From Reticulitermes lucifugus (Eukaryota; Arthropoda; Insecta; Blattodea; Rhinotermitidae): DNA of 64,000 bases. Of the stretch, positions 21,400-34,289 are shown one piece after another. The stretch lies in assembly GCA_026260175.1 (NCBI GenBank), contig JAKCWW010000512.1, forward strand, positions 1 to 64,000. The letters run 5' to 3'. Positions within the stretch are counted from its first letter, which is position 1. The number at the start of each line of letters is the position of its first letter. A program made the position numbers and the translations under genes. The notes under the pieces were generated by a model, which saw nothing but the letters and a program-made list of their open reading frames with translations, did not search any database and was not told the DNA's origin.

Positions 21400-21965
21400 A
21401 TGGCATCCATAAGTCTGTCGAAGTGACAACTGGATGTGGAATAAGTCATAATATACAAATACACAGTTATAAAGACTATAGAATTTTACATTTGAACACT
21501 ATAAACTAAAACACTGCAAACGTGTCACATACCTCACTATGAATCATCTTTATACATAAAAAATTCATTTACTGATTAAAAGGAGTGTGTATTTAAGTAT
21601 TTTCTTAATGCTGCTTTAAATTTTGTCTTTTCATTCTTAAGACTTATGAGAGTCAGAGGGAGTCTGTTGATAATTCAGATACCGGCATAGAATGTATTTT
21701 TTTGAAAACAAGATAGGTTGGCATTTGGTCTATGCAAGTGGTGCTTATTCCTGGTGTCTATACTGTGTATAGATGAATTTGTTTGAAAATGTTCTTGATT
21801 GTTTAAAATAAAGTTCATTAACGGCAATATATATTGACATGGAATAGGTAAAATCTCTAATTTTTTAAACAGACTTCTGCATGGAGTTCTTGGTTGTGCA
21901 CCGACCATAATTCTTATGATTTTCTTTTGTAAGTTTAATATCTTCTTATTCATCTTACAAAAAAC
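21400..21965 (-). mobile_element. LINE 3' end, jockey/CR1-like, 5' truncated
   Basis: The minus-strand frame reads LQKKIIRIMVGAQPRTPCRS, then LFKKLEILPIPCQYILPLMN, then NNQEHFQTNSSIHSIDTRNK and LHRPNANLSCFQKNTFYAGI before a premature stop. The same frame then goes on FKAALRKYLNTHSF near 21570-21610. This is the familiar C-terminal end of a non-LTR retrotransposon reverse transcriptase found in many insects. It is a different family from the YADD-type LINE at 10 kb. Only the terminal part is present and the 3' UTR probably runs to the CATA tract. Confidence 0.8.
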
Positions 21966-22014
21966 AATTATCAGAATTATTACTGCTTTAATTTGCTGAC
22001 ATTGCACTGGGGAC

Positions 22015-23215
22015 TTAAATAATTTTTGTAAGTGTATATATATATGTTTAATAAATACATATTAAGACGTTAATATTGTTAATATATATGTCTGAAAGGC
22101 TTGCTATTACGGAAATGTTTTTATTATTTTAACTCCTGGTGTAACATACATTTATTTAACAGCCTGTAGCAACTGAGACATTACAACATTCATTACTAAG
22201 ACCTGTCGCACAACTAAAGTCATGAGCAATAAAGTTTCCGCTACTATGAAAGTCTTAGAATTACTGAAACTGTTCTACGCCAAAAAATAACCCTATACGT
22301 ATTCGCTGTTTTCCATCTTGGCACCAGTAATTCCTTTCCTTGTGTCTGCTCATAACGCACACACGCTAAATCACAGCAATATGTAAACAAGTCACGTATT
22401 CACAGTGCCAGCTTATGGCACTCCGTTTCAGCATCGTTAATCACATAAACAAAACGAACGTACGTTTTTCTTACGGAAGTCACCGGTGGTTTGCGAGATG
22501 CCTAAACCCTCTGTGCCACTTCTTTAGTGGTCCTAAAATACAGTAGTCGCTTTCGTGATTTAGTTAACAAGGAAACCTCAGCCATCTTAACCCACTGCCT
22601 TGCATACTCGTCGTATCTCCGTCCGCCTGCAGTTCTTTATTTTGCATAAAACGAAAAACTGTTGTATAAATCATGATTTGCGTTACGCAAAATAGTGAGG
22701 GAGATTGAACGTTGCCTTGAGACTAAATACGTATACAATTTTAACGTGTTTGTCCTTTTCCCTTTTAAAATAAATCGTATACCTATTTTCAGAACTTTGG
22801 AAAGTAATGGGCAATTCTAATGACATGAAAGGAACTGTACTAGAAGGTCAAGTGTACAGGAGGAAAGCCATGAAATAAAATTTAATTTGAGCAATTTAAG
22901 CACTTCTATTCATGTGATATTATTTATTATTAAATAAAAAGAAACTGAGGTTAATAGGGCATTTATCTCGCATTAGTGACGTAATTGCCTGAGCCAGGTG
23001 ACTTCAGTCTCCAATTTATTAAATTCTTGTCTCCATAATTAATACCCTATGTCAGTAGATTAATAGCACTTGGGCTGCTAGGATTGCCGGTTTTCCGTGG
23101 TTACAATTAAGAATGAGAAAGAGAGTGTAAGGTAGGGGCTGAGGCCGAAGAAACAGCTCGGAAATGACCATGTAACACGACATAGCACAACCAGATGGCA
23201 GCACCCAGTAGAAGA
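22015..23215. other. No gene seen; intergenic DNA
   Basis: No frame above 60 codons and no clear repeat. The segment 23080-23215 has slightly higher GC and may include worn SINE head sequence of the next element. Confidence 0.45.
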
Positions 23216-23399
23216 AATTGCATTTGGTTTTATCTAAGAATAAACGAATGTCCCATGGAAGAGGCCGTGGTTGTGCGCGTCCGTCATATGAGAAGCACGT
23301 GGCTAGTACCTTAATAATTTTCTCCCATCACCGCGCTGGTCTTCAAGTTATCTCTTCCCTGTATATTTTTCAACTAAATTTATACAAATATTTTGCCCT

Positions 23400-23617
23400 T
23401 CTTATGTTTTCCATAATCGCGAAGGCCGGGGATCAGTTCCAAGCCTGTCCATGCTGGATTTATGGTGGACGAAGTGGCAAAGGGAGAGGTTTTATACTTC
23501 GAGTACTTAAAGTTTTCCTGTTAGTATCATTCCAACCCTTCTCAATGTTCATGTTTAATCATTATATTAACGAGGCAACAAAGTCTTAGAATACGAAAGC
23601 GTCGTTAAATAAAACAC
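23400..23617 (+). mobile_element. SINE with central block A and GTCGTTAAATAAAA tail
   Basis: A worn B box (GGGGATCAGTTCCAAG, about 23428-23443) precedes block A: GGATTTATGGTGGACGAAGT, then GGCAAAGGGAGAGG, then CGAGTACTTAAAGTTTTCCT, and CATTCCAACCC. The tail is AGCGTCGTTAAATAAAACAC. The 5' limit is uncertain; a tRNA-like region may start near 23240. The 123-codon frame 23218-23589 lies over it and is not a gene. Confidence 0.75.
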
Positions 23618-23624
23618 TTCTCTC

Positions 23625-24540
23625 TCTGTCTACCTCGTCCTTGACGATTCTGAAAGGTAAGATTTTTGAAGATCCTCATTACATAGTTTTGCAAATTCTC
23701 ATATTTCCTTCACTGCCATCTGGTACACTACATAGAGTAATTCCGTCAATCAGAGGACAGCTACTCAATAAATAAGTTGGATAAACTTAAAAGATCACGA
23801 TCGGTACAATATTATTTATTAATTAAATGATTTATAGTTTAGCTAGATGTTTAGGTTCTTTCATGGGCCATCGTGAGGCACACATAAATATATTTAGTAA
23901 AGTATGCCGTATGTAACACGAAAAACATTAATCCTAAAGTATTCCTTTGTCACGCATAAAGGCATGTCACTCGTCCAGATACCAGTAATAACAATTATGT
24001 GCATAACGTACGTTAACACAGCACAAACTGATGTACCAGTTCATAATACATAAATTCAGTACTTTAACTTTACAATAATAACCTGGCAACAGTCACATTG
24101 GCCTACAGGCTCTGAATGATAATATGTACACAGATTTCCCGGACTGTAACGTTGAAACAGTTTTTTTAACAGAAAATATGAAGGGTCGCTTACATTCGAA
24201 AGCGCTTACAAATATTAGAAACTTAATTAATGCGGTGACAATATCTTATTCCTGAAACTCGGAATAAGCTGAAAACTTCGCGGAAAGTTAAGTATTATTT
24301 GCACATTGCAGGTTGATGTCATGTTACAGTGATAACACTTTAAAAATGTGAGTTATAATTACGCTTGTAAATGACAATTATGAATGAAATTAGTTTATAT
24401 AACATGCTTTCAAAACACACATTTTTTGCACAGAGAAGGGGAATTTATAAACTCTTCGAGAACATTTACTCCCATGGTCAGCCACAGGCCACCACAGCAT
24501 GTCTCTTTGACGGTTGATTCTTGTAGGCTTTACCCACAAG
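23625..24540. other. No gene seen; intergenic DNA
   Basis: A 68-codon frame at 24384-24590 is unrecognised. Short CTCT-type repeats follow the SINE tail. Confidence 0.5.
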
Positions 24541-24569
24541 AAAAAATAATACTGAGTGTTAGTTATTCG

Positions 24570-25290
24570 ATTATTTATTCAGTTGCTTAGTTGGTTAAAG
24601 CTTTACACGGGCTGTTTTTCGTTGCTGTTTTGTTTACTTGCTTAGTTACTTCGGATAATCAGTTTTTTGACAGTCGATTGATTACTCAGTCGTTAATTTG
24701 TTACTTGATTATACTTTTGTTTGTTAGTTCCTCATTTGTTTAGTTAGGTACTTGTTTTGTTGCTTACTTGATTTGTCAATTACGTGAATTTTAAGTTACT
24801 TACTTGTCAGTTAAGTAATTTTGCTGTTTCGATATTTGGCTAATTAACTGATTCTTTACTTGTTTACTTGGTTAGCTATGACTGTGATTACTTGCTCAAT
24901 TAATTAGTTAGTAATTTCGTTGCTTGGATATCTATTTAGTCGTCGTTTGAATATTTAATTACTTAGTTATTTGACTGTATGTTTAGGTACACGTTTCATC
25001 AGTTGCTGGTGCTTGAATTTTTTCGTTTCTTATTTGTTGGCTACTAATTTGTTTGGCTGGAGGGTTAGTTGGTCGGCTTGTTAATTCATTACTTGATTGA
25101 TTAGCTACTTGTCTGCTTTGATCACCTGTTATTTACTCGGTTATTTACTATTTTATTTGATGGATTAGTTACGTTATTGGCTTTTGGCTTCTCAGTTATT
25201 TGGTTGTGAATATATTCGGTTGATTAGGTACTTGACTGGATGTGTAGTAAGAAGGTACTTGTTTGGCTAGTTATTCCCTTTATTTATTCC
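24570..25290. repeat. Long degenerate tetranucleotide tract, TTRN units
   Basis: For about 700 bases the plus strand is dominated by four-base words of the form TTAG, TTAC, TTGA, TTGT, TTGC and TTGG in loose phase, for example TTACTTGCTTAGTTAC at about 24635-24650 and TTACTTGATTATAC later. C and A are scarce and there is no long ORF. It looks like a very old, expanded simple repeat rather than unique DNA. LINE family A ends in GTTA/TTAG units, so such a tail could have seeded it; that is inference. Confidence 0.7.
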
Positions 25291-25442
25291 GTTCCAGCTT
25301 GGCCCCTTTTAGGGTTCTTAATATTATTTACACCTGTTGGCCTATATTCTCAGTCGCGCCACCTTTATTTCTGGGCATTACCGCTATGTCTGTATTAGCT
25401 TATAATTTCCAGCGTGTATTCAACACTAAGGCTTAGAATCTG

Positions 25443-25793
25443 TTAAGAATATTGCAATGTGCGCTGTAATTTTAAAGAGAATCGTAATGCCATTATCATA
25501 AAGGAGCCTATATGTACCCATACATATATTGTTACATCTCGTAAAGAAGCGTATAGTATACTTTTTTTTGCAAAATCATCACCTCGAGCTTCCAACTCCA
25601 TGTTTTTGATGTCAACATGTCCAATCAGAGCAACAGGCTGTGGGATGTTGTTCTTGTTTGTTGTGTGGCATGGAGTGTTTTCGTCGTCTGGAATACTCCC
25701 AGACGACTTGAAATGTTTGCTCTGAAACAGCTTTTTCCTGGAAGATCTGTCAATTTTGTATGAACTGATGGAAGGCAATCTGTTTCTTTCGAA
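25443..25793 (-). other. Possible coding exon or relic, unrecognised
   Basis: A minus-strand frame is open from just after a stop near 25796 to 25443 and has a polar, protein-like middle (KLFQSKHFKSSGSIPDDENT, then ELEARGDDFAKKSILYASLR). The ATG rule is not met: the first in-frame methionine lies well inside, at MELEARGDDF. A GTAACA follows the ASLRDVT codons and could be a weak splice donor. No family is recognised. Confidence 0.2.
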
Positions 25794-25799
25794 TTATTT

Positions 25800-28700
25800 T
25801 ACGTCTCCGAATACTTGTTTGGGAAAGGTATTTTCTGCTTCAATATATATTTTGTTGCGAAACATTTCATAAAAATAACGTAAAATTTAATAATTTTAAA
25901 CTTAATAGTTAAAATATTTAATTTAGTATATAGAAAATACTTATGCGTCTTTTGGGTTTGGATTCTTTTTTCTGAACTATGAATAACTTCAGATGTTTCA
26001 TAATTAAAGTAATTAATAATTTTATCCATTACTTTTCGCCAATTTATAATGAAAAACATCATCATTTTTCGTGAGTTTACACATAGCGCAGTGTTAGCTG
26101 ACACGTGTTAGTTTTGGCAATTATTGCAATAATTTCCAGTCACTACCCCGTTATAAATTTGAAGCAGAAATAAATTTCATTTTAGTGACGAATTATGCCG
26201 TCTACCGTACTGACGCAGCCATAACTCACAAAACATTAAAAATGGAATCTATTTTAATGCGGGAAATTGCACACAGCTTTTTCTTCTCCGAGATGTGATG
26301 AGATTTTCTTTTTTATTTTCAACCGTTTTTATTCAAATCGTTGTTGGTGCTACAGTTATCCGCGATTTTGTAAATATGTTATTACTAGTCCCCTTGTGGA
26401 AGCTTGGCTGACTGGAGCTGTTAAGCGCCCAGCCCTACCCACCCACCTCCTTTCGAAACTTGTGCTGTCTGCTTCGTCAATGTCACGGAGCCATACAAAC
26501 TCGTAAGCATCGTGACAGTCCATGTCATTCTACGAGCGCTATAAAATGCACATATGATACATTTTCCAGTTCCGTGTATGCTGAAGGGTTATAGATGTAT
26601 ATATACACGGTCTGTTATAGTCAAAACGTCTTGTTGTGAGGGAATCAAACTGGAAGGTAAAAAGGTGGTGTAAAGCTACACTGAAGTTTTGGAGTTGTTA
26701 GGACGAAATGTGGGAAAACGAATATAATGAGTAGGCCATGCATGTGTCCTTTCGCGTACTCAATTTTCGAAGCCACTGAACGAATTTCGATACAGTTTAG
26801 AATTGGGAGGTGTTCTACACCGAAAGCCCTGTCGATAATTATTTTATTGCGCATGAATCACAATTGAAATTGCCAGATGCTTAAAAAAAGAGATATCATT
26901 CCAAAAGTTGGTAAACTTTCAAAACAATGTAAGTATAATTACGGTATGAAACTTTCATTTGGAGCCTTTTTATGTGGGATGAATACTTAATGAACTACAA
27001 AGAGAAAGGTTAGTATATTTTGTGACGTCATGCTGTGTCATGAGCTATGAAATGACGAGTGGATTCAGACGGCACGGTATGTACAAAGATATTCAGAAAC
27101 CCACTTTACAAGTTGTAAATATAAGGACTTTAGACCCTTAATTTAAATAATAATCTTTATGTCTAGGTTTATTTTTGTTTATTCCTGTTTTCGTAACATT
27201 CGAAGGAAGGTTAACACTTCTAAAAACTCTATTAAAGATATATTTTTGCCAGTCGGCTTTAGTTGTCTTGAACCACAAGGTACACTTTACTCAGTATTGG
27301 TCTAAGTTGTGCAAAGCAAAATACATCGATTATCTTTCCTAATTTTGGACTAGATTTCAGTGACTTCATATAATTCTTAGCCTCGCTTCCAAGAAAGTTA
27401 CTGTGTCCTCAAATACTTTTCTTGCAGACAATGCCTACATATTTCTCCGCGTTAAATATTGTGAGATATTCATATAAGAACTTTGTGTATGATCCGCAAT
27501 ATGACGGAACTTTGTGCGCGCTTCTAATAACAAACTTGAAACTTAAAGTAGTGCCGGCTTTATACGCTTTATATTCCACATCTCACGGCGCTGCTTTCGT
27601 TTAGAGCGTTCTTCATGTTCACGCTGAATAAATGCCACAATAAAACGCACCATCTGAAGAAGAATATCGTCTTTTATTCTAGAAGCACATAGAAAGGGAA
27701 GAATATTGAATTAAGACGAGCTTTAAGTAATGAAGATCGTCTTTACGCTGATTATCAGCGAGAGATGGAGTCCTCGCTTGTAACAAGATTCACATATTGG
27801 AATAAATGCAGAGATTAGGATGGTTGCTTTAAGTTGATTAACAAGAATACGATTTTCATCGACGCAGTTACCTCCATCATGTATCAGACACTGTTTAACG
27901 ACGCTATATAAACTTCTGAACTTAAATATCTTAGAACAATCTTAGAAAATGATTAAGGGCAATGTTTTTTAAACAACAAAGAGGTCGTAACATATTTTAA
28001 ATGCCACCCTGTAATTTTCAGAAAATTTAGAATTATATTTCTAACAACTCTATGAAGACGGCTATTTAATTTTACCGTAACAAATACATGTACACGGTAT
28101 TATATATTTTATCCTGAAAGGCGAGGATATGAATAAAACGTGAATTTGAATAAAAGTGACTTCCGTAGAATTCTAACTGCAGTTTTTCCTTGCGTTTAAA
28201 AATCAAATTTTCTTTTTTATCTCGGGAAAAAAGCGATTTGATATAGGGCCGAGATTCCAGCCTAGTATTGGCCTATCTGTAATGAAAGTAATGTAGTAAA
28301 TCCCTTTGAATAAACGAATGTGCCTCATCCAGGATTTTAACCAGGTTTCTCGGTCTTAAAATGCAGGAGTGATACATGTATTGAAATGAGAACCCAGTGT
28401 GGACTATAAATGTTTCTTACACAACACCTTCCTCTTTATCATTTTCAGTGTATTCAGTCTGGTTAAGAGAAAATTGCAGGATTTTTGTTGGCACGCTTAA
28501 AATTAAGAGACCGAGCAAATTTGCTCACGTTTTAAGGCTTCTGACTTGTATTGGGAGGTGCTTGCTTCAAATAAATGGCCAAATTTTGTTTCTTATCTCC
28601 TCCAAACAAGTGCCGGAGCAGTAGCGTATAATTAGGCAAAGAGTGCTTTTTTTCTCATTCTTTCCCGCTGGTTATTGACTTGTCCAATCTCTGATATTGT

Positions 28701-29460
28701 TTTGTATTAAATATTGAGGCATCGTTGAAAAATTAATTAATTAATTAATTTCAGTTAAAAGCTTCTTTTTGATCATGAGCTTACATGAGAATATAGGCTA
28801 CGTTTTAACATTGCGTATATTTTGTGTAGGCTCCGAGGGTTTTGTCGACTGGATTCAACTGGCTAATGGGGGGGTCCAATTTTGAAATTATGTGAGCACA
28901 GCGAAAGTGTTCCACGTATTTAAGCAGATATTTGAATTCTTACATTTTTATTTCATTATCCAATAGTCATGCTGCAATACGTTATAGTTCTCTAATCACT
29001 GCTAGTGAACAAGTCGTTTAAAAACTATAGTAAATATAAACATAAATATAAAAATGCCCTGTGATTTTCAAGTATCATTTGAGCCATGTTCGAATATTAG
29101 TCCATTATTATTTTATGGATTGTGCAATATTTGGTAACTTCTTTACTTTAGCCTTACTGTCGCACAGTGACTTGCGTTATTTTATGACGTCACCAGATCG
29201 GACAGCAGCTTATGTCCGCTTCATGGAATTTGTCTTCTCTGATCCTGTCGACTTGAGCTCTTCAAAATTCACAAGTTGAATCTGTCAATTGGGAAATAAC
29301 CTTTTAGCCAATCTATACATTCTCTTTTTTTTACTTGTCCGGCCCATTTGACTCAGAGATTACCTGTCTCTATTCGATATTATCCTCTATCTATAACCTT
29401 CTTTCGGACTGCCTATTATGTGGCCTCTTCAAGTACAAGAGGCTTACAAACGCACTAACC
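25800..29460. other. No gene seen; long AT-rich intergenic stretch
   Basis: Scattered frames of 60 to 101 codons without recognisable domains. Includes a (TTAA)n tract at about 28731-28750 and a G run near 28869. I could not assign any transposon. Confidence 0.5.
28731..28750. repeat. (TTAA)n microsatellite
   Basis: Five tetranucleotide units directly after CATCGTTGAAAAA, which faintly resembles a SINE tail. Confidence 0.85.
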
Positions 29461-29469
29461 ATGTCAAGG

Positions 29470-29705
29470 TAGTGTCCATGACAAGGGACGAATCCGCACC
29501 CGCGACAGTGAGAGCTTCCCGATGCTCTTTGATCGCCCAGCCACACCACCCGTCGCTGTCAGCCCACACACCGTCCCACCCGACTTCTGGACAGAGAGCA
29601 CGCGGAAGAGAGCAGTCGCCCGCTGTCCCCTATATACAGTGTAATTCATCCCTGACTCCGAAGGACGAAGTTGAACCCCCCTCCCCGTATAATGACGTAG
29701 ATCCT
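29470..29705. promoter_or_regulatory. GC- and CpG-rich island with minus-strand TATA-like box
   Basis: Composition shifts abruptly from AT-rich to GC-rich, with many CG dinucleotides, and back. On the minus strand TATATAGGGG (about 29627-29636) sits about 30 bases upstream of GCGACTGCTC. This is the spacing of a core promoter, with the rest of the island downstream. Frames of 97 (plus) and 61 (minus) codons cross it, as expected when stops are rare in GC-rich DNA. It could be a promoter or first exon, a retroelement terminus, or a chance patch. Confidence 0.25.
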
Positions 29706-29714
29706 AAATAATAC

Positions 29715-32560
29715 ATTGTTGGGTGTCTGTGGATACTTTTATTTTAGTTTATCATTTTATTATTTCTGCAAATTAAAATATCTTTTTCTTTTCCTTCACG
29801 TAACTAAAATTACGTAATATCATTTCAGAGTCATAATTTACGCTGTTGTATTTGTCACGGCGTGTGTTAAAGCTGGCTGATTCACTGCTTAAATTACTTA
29901 TGCTCTCCTTCGAGATCCATACGCTTGGCGAAAACTGGTGAATAGTGAAACAAATTAGGAAAGAAGGGGAAATAGCACAAAAATTACCTCCGTGCAGCAC
30001 TTATTACATAAAAAAACATATTGTTCAGTAACATCTTGGATACGTTTTCTCTTGTTTGAAAATTTTATCTCCAGCTGAAGGATTATATTTACCGCCATAA
30101 AACAGGGGTGTATAAATCTCGGACTCCAGGTAACCGTGGCGACAAAATTGTTTATGCTAGCGCCAAATATTTTTGGGTTCTCAGCGTGGAACTTGTTTCG
30201 CGTGACCGTTCTCGCAAGCAGAATTCTGAGGTGACTCATAGATGTTTGGACAATTTGTGCACCCTTGCCATGAAGGGACGAAAGGAAAGTTATTAATTGA
30301 AATAGGGAGTATAGTTACCTTATGAATCGTTACGGCATGTAAATCTGAAACTTGGATCTTAAACAAAGTGGAATCATTTACAGAAATAGATTCACAGATA
30401 ATAGGGACATATTTGAGTATCCAGTAACGTGAAGGTTTTGTCGGAGAAAATATTTCTTGATGTCAGTGGCGTTGTCTGAATGCTTGCACCACGCAAATTT
30501 ACGCTGCATTTCAGACGTTTTGGGAGAATTTACTGTGTCCTCCTTTAAGGTGACTTGACTACCTAGTGGCCCCTACTGATACAGTAGGTCTTCAGATTCA
30601 GGGGCATGTAATGTAAAGGTAGTGCAAATTGTTATATTGTCTTCAGGATGGCAAGGACAGTGAAGTCTAGTTATACACACTGTCATGATCAATATTTGCA
30701 GTGAATATTCCTCGAATCTACTGCAACATACTTATTTACAGGGCCACTACGTAATCGGCTAACCCAGATTATACCTAAGTCTCTCTTATGTCATTACCAG
30801 TTCCTTCCACATCCTTTTCTGTTTATTGCTGACTATCATTATGCCATTCTCAGCTAACAAAGCCGCTAAGTAGAAAGATGAGTCAAACGAAAACCCTAAA
30901 CGTACGAAAAAATCGAAATTCTACTGTGTGCAGCTGTAGGCACAACAATTCCTCAACAGGGGCTAATAAATGTACTGCGTGTTGTAAGTTAGACAGTATG
31001 TTGAAAAACGTCAAACCTATAGGGCCTGCTTAAAGGATCTGCATTAAATTAGCTGGTATATTTTTCTAGTATTTTCATTCGACCGATTAAAGTAGATCAT
31101 AATCACGAAAGAATCGAAACCCTTCCTTGGAAAACCAACTCCAGCCCGAAAATTCTTGGTATTTTCTTCCTACCGCAGGTCTTTGAACTACGGCTTTGTA
31201 ATGGTACTGAGCTCTTTAAAGTTTAGAGAAATTGTAATTTTCACAGAGTTCAATCATAAAAAATTCTGGTGATTATTTCGCAGCTGTCTCCCATTATAAT
31301 CTAACAAGTCACCTACCTAGAGGTCTCTTTTGCAGTTCTTGCATTTCCCTTCCAGTCCTCCACCTGCTGGAATACAGGCAGTCTGTTACCTGTATTCGTG
31401 TGGCTACATCTTTTATAAGTGAAAATAGTACTTGAATCTCAGATTGTCTATGTAGTGAAAATGCGTCTTGCGGTCTGCGCAATTTCTAATCTTTAATCGT
31501 CAAAGTACAAGAATATTTTCGTAGAAGCATATTTTGTTCCACGTCTTTCGTTTTCAACAAATCAGACTCATCCGTAATTTTACTTTCAGGATGTGCATTT
31601 TATCTGCAGCATTAGTTCAGTCGCAAATCGATAAGTTCCACAAAATGGAGTTTGAAAACATTAATTTTATCTTATCCCCAATCTCTTCTGTTACATGCGA
31701 TATCTATCTCGGTACACAAAGTTCAGGGTCTAAGTAAGAGGTTTGTGATATAAAAAGATATCATTAATTAGCCTGAATTGTTGAAATTGTTTTCAGAACT
31801 ATCAACCAAAACATTTTAACTGTACAGCTCTCATACTTCTCACCCATACTTAACCCCCTCCCCCCCAGTTTCACCCTAATCGATTTGATCACTTTTGTTA
31901 TGATTCTGTACGTAAAGTTGATGATTTTGAATCTTTCTCCACCTTTGTACTATGTCCTCCACTGTTGTTTTAAATACATTTAAAGCACCCTTCCTTCAAA
32001 AATTATATGTCTGTGACCTCCATTTAGGATCATAAATTACGTTTCATAGTCACAAAAACAATAGGTAAAATCATAATTTTTGTATTTTAAGTTTTGCTTT
32101 TTTAAAATGATCACTTATTTATCTCTAAAAATTCGATTTTGGTAAATTAAAGTACATTTAAATTTTTGTGAGATATGTGTATTTCTTTGTGTAAAAACTA
32201 ACGTTCTTAAAGTAGATAAATCTCGACGACCAAAACAGTTTTCATGTGGGTCCTGTCACTTCCCATCTGAGTTATTCTTCATATTAATAACACGAAAGGC
32301 TAATAAGATTTATCAACTTAGTAGCTTTAAGAGCAAACTTTCTGTCAGAGCCTCTCATACACAGAGAATATTAGCATCTATACAAAGTCGAAAGATCTTT
32401 ACAGCTAGCGATATAGCAGCACATGTTCTCTATTTTGGCAGTCTCTAAGACTCGGGGCTTTTTTATGGAAATGGAAATCCTGGGTGTACAAACGAATTGC
32501 AACCACGTGAAATTATGTTAAAAGTAAAGGTGACTTTCTCGCGGTTAAGTGTCCTGTATT
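29715..32560. other. No gene seen; long intergenic stretch
   Basis: Frames up to 94 codons, none recognised. A C-rich run (CCCCCTCCCCCCC) lies near 31855-31868. No transposon was identified. Confidence 0.5.
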
Positions 32561-32569
32561 TTGTTAGTA

Positions 32570-33075
32570 GTGAAGAAAAACACGTTTAACTTTAAGAAGA
32601 CAGGCACAGTACGTATGACGTAACATTGAGTTGCGTTCCCTTCACTGTTGAGGCCGCGGAAAAACAAGTATTAAATATTCTGAGTGTGTGGCTGTATTCT
32701 TGCCTTATTTATCCGGCATGCAAATTTTATATTTTGTGCTCCGTACTAAATTGTCGTCTGTGGCCTGTATGTCCATACTATATTTTTTCACATTATCTCA
32801 CAAACGGCACTGTTTTTGGAAAAAAATTGAACATAAAATGTGTGTTCTGATTTTTTATAACTTTTGTTTCTGTCTGAAACATTTTTTATCTTGAGAAGAA
32901 TTCAGCGAAATATTACCATAAATGTACTAGGTAATCATTTAAAGTACCCGTTATTCTTGTCAGATCTCAATCAACCTTGAATTTTCTCGACAGATTTTCG
33001 AAAAATCCTCAACTACGAATTTAATGAAAATCCGTTATTGGGAGCAGAGTTGTTCCATGCGGATAAATATATAAG
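32570..33075 (-). repeat. Dispersed repeat of about 500 bp, inverted copy
   Basis: Its reverse complement aligns in order with 44880-45385. Shared phrases include GACAAGAATAACGGGTACTT, ATGTTTCAGAC followed by CACATTTTAT, TTGCCGTTT or TGCCGTTTG then GAGATAATGTG, GGCCACAGA, and GTACTGTGCCTGTC versus GCACATTGCCTGTT. No intact frame remains. It carries a decayed TCTGTC-rich start, as the partner does. Confidence 0.85.
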
Positions 33076-33079
33076 ATAG

Positions 33080-33315
33080 ACAGATGTGACGAAACTAATA
33101 GTCGTTTTTTGCCTCTAATAAGTTTACAAATTTATTAAAATAAATTAATGTACTTTCTCTGAGAGGAGATATGTTACGTAGCCACAGAATAAATACATAA
33201 AATAACAGAAGAAATAAATGAAGGAAGGAAGGAAGGAAAAGAAACGTCCATCTTTCGGCAAATAATATATAAAATATTTTATTGCAAGAGCAACTTCAGT
33301 TTCTTTATATTTGCG
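33080..33315. other. AT-rich spacer with short GGAA tract
   Basis: GGAA units lie near 33221-33237. A minus frame of 65 codons is a by-product of that tract. Confidence 0.5.
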
Positions 33316-33333
33316 AGTGTAATGAACCTTAAT

Positions 33334-33604
33334 GCCGATCATGGTGGCCGTGCGTGGCCACGTATTCTAAGGCGTGGGTCTGCGGCCGCTCGCTTGCTGG
33401 GATTGTGGGTTTGAATCCCGGCGGATGCATGGATGTCTGTCTCTTGCGAGTGTTGTGTGTTGTCAGATAGAGGTCTCTGCGTCAGGCTGATCACTCGTTC
33501 AGAGGAGTCCTACCGAGTGTGGTGTGTCTAATCGAGTGTGATCGTGACGCCTCGATAACGAAGGAGGCCCTGGCCGACTAGGGGCTGTCGAGTCATGGAA
33601 ACAA
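33334..33604 (+). mobile_element. tRNA-headed SINE, family 1, copy 4, perfect 13-bp duplication
   Basis: Head GCCGATCATGGTGGCCGTGC, with an extra GTGGCCACGTATTC stretch before the TCTAAGGCGTGGGTCTGCGG part, B box GTGGGTTTGAATCCC, and the complete body and tail (GGGGCTGTCGAGTCATGGAA). AATGAACCTTAAT flanks it exactly at 33321-33333 and 33605-33617. The head insertion looks like a short duplication of GTGGCC(A/G)CG and is absent from the other four copies. The perfect duplication makes it the best-preserved insertion in the window. Confidence 0.95.
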
Positions 33605-33619
33605 AATGAACCTTAATAT

Positions 33620-34285
33620 AAACATGTCGTTATGACAAAGTCATTCTATTTCTTGACTGGTTTGTCTCCAAGAGAAGAAGCATATTCATGAATTGCAGAA
33701 ACTGTCTGAGACAGAAGTAAGTACTCTGCTTTACGAAATGTATGGCAGACTAATTGCGAAAATCTTTCAGCTAGTTTTCTATACCGAAACGTATCTTATT
33801 GCTGTGTTATAATTTATTGTAACGAAGGTAAATATAATTAATGATAATACCCAGCGTATATCACGCTGTAATCTCGACAAAGTCTGTTAATAACTTCCCC
33901 ATTTACCGGTTTACTATGAGGTATTCGGAAGCAGATGGTCCAAGTATTATCCAATCAATTGCCGATTAACTATCAGAGCAGGTACTTTAGTATTAACAAA
34001 AGCGCAGTCCGCGTTTAATTCTACCATGTGGTTCTGTGTAAAGTGAAGTCGCATGTAATGTTCTCTGTGTCCACTCTGAGCCACACAGAATCGAAATAGC
34101 AATCCGTGAAATAGATGTTTTTAGGACTTAACTATTGATTTCGTATTTGTGAACATGCGGAAATCTTTTACTATTCAACGAATCATCTCTTGTATTCCTA
34201 GTCTTTTATTTGAATGTGTCAGTATTTAGATATTAAAACTTGTAAACTTGCTTGTTGTTTTATAGGGATGTAAAATACAGCCTTT
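33620..34285. other. No gene seen; intergenic DNA
   Basis: No frame above 60 codons and no recognised repeat. Confidence 0.5.
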
Positions 34286-34289
34286 AACA

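Noticed and set aside
23218-23589. 123-codon open frame
   Set aside because: It covers block A and the worn head of a SINE, with no protein family visible.
24570-25290. Telomeric or subtelomeric repeat
   Set aside because: The words are TTAG/TTAC/TTGA, four bases long and irregular, not the five-base TTAGG of insect telomeres.
28620-28750. SINE tail ending CATCGTTGAAAAATTAA
   Set aside because: It is similar to GTCGTTAAATAAAA only at a few positions, and no core or B box is found upstream.
31855-31868. C-rich run as a G-quadruplex
   Set aside because: There are two long C runs close together, but not four well-spaced tracts; the evidence is too thin.
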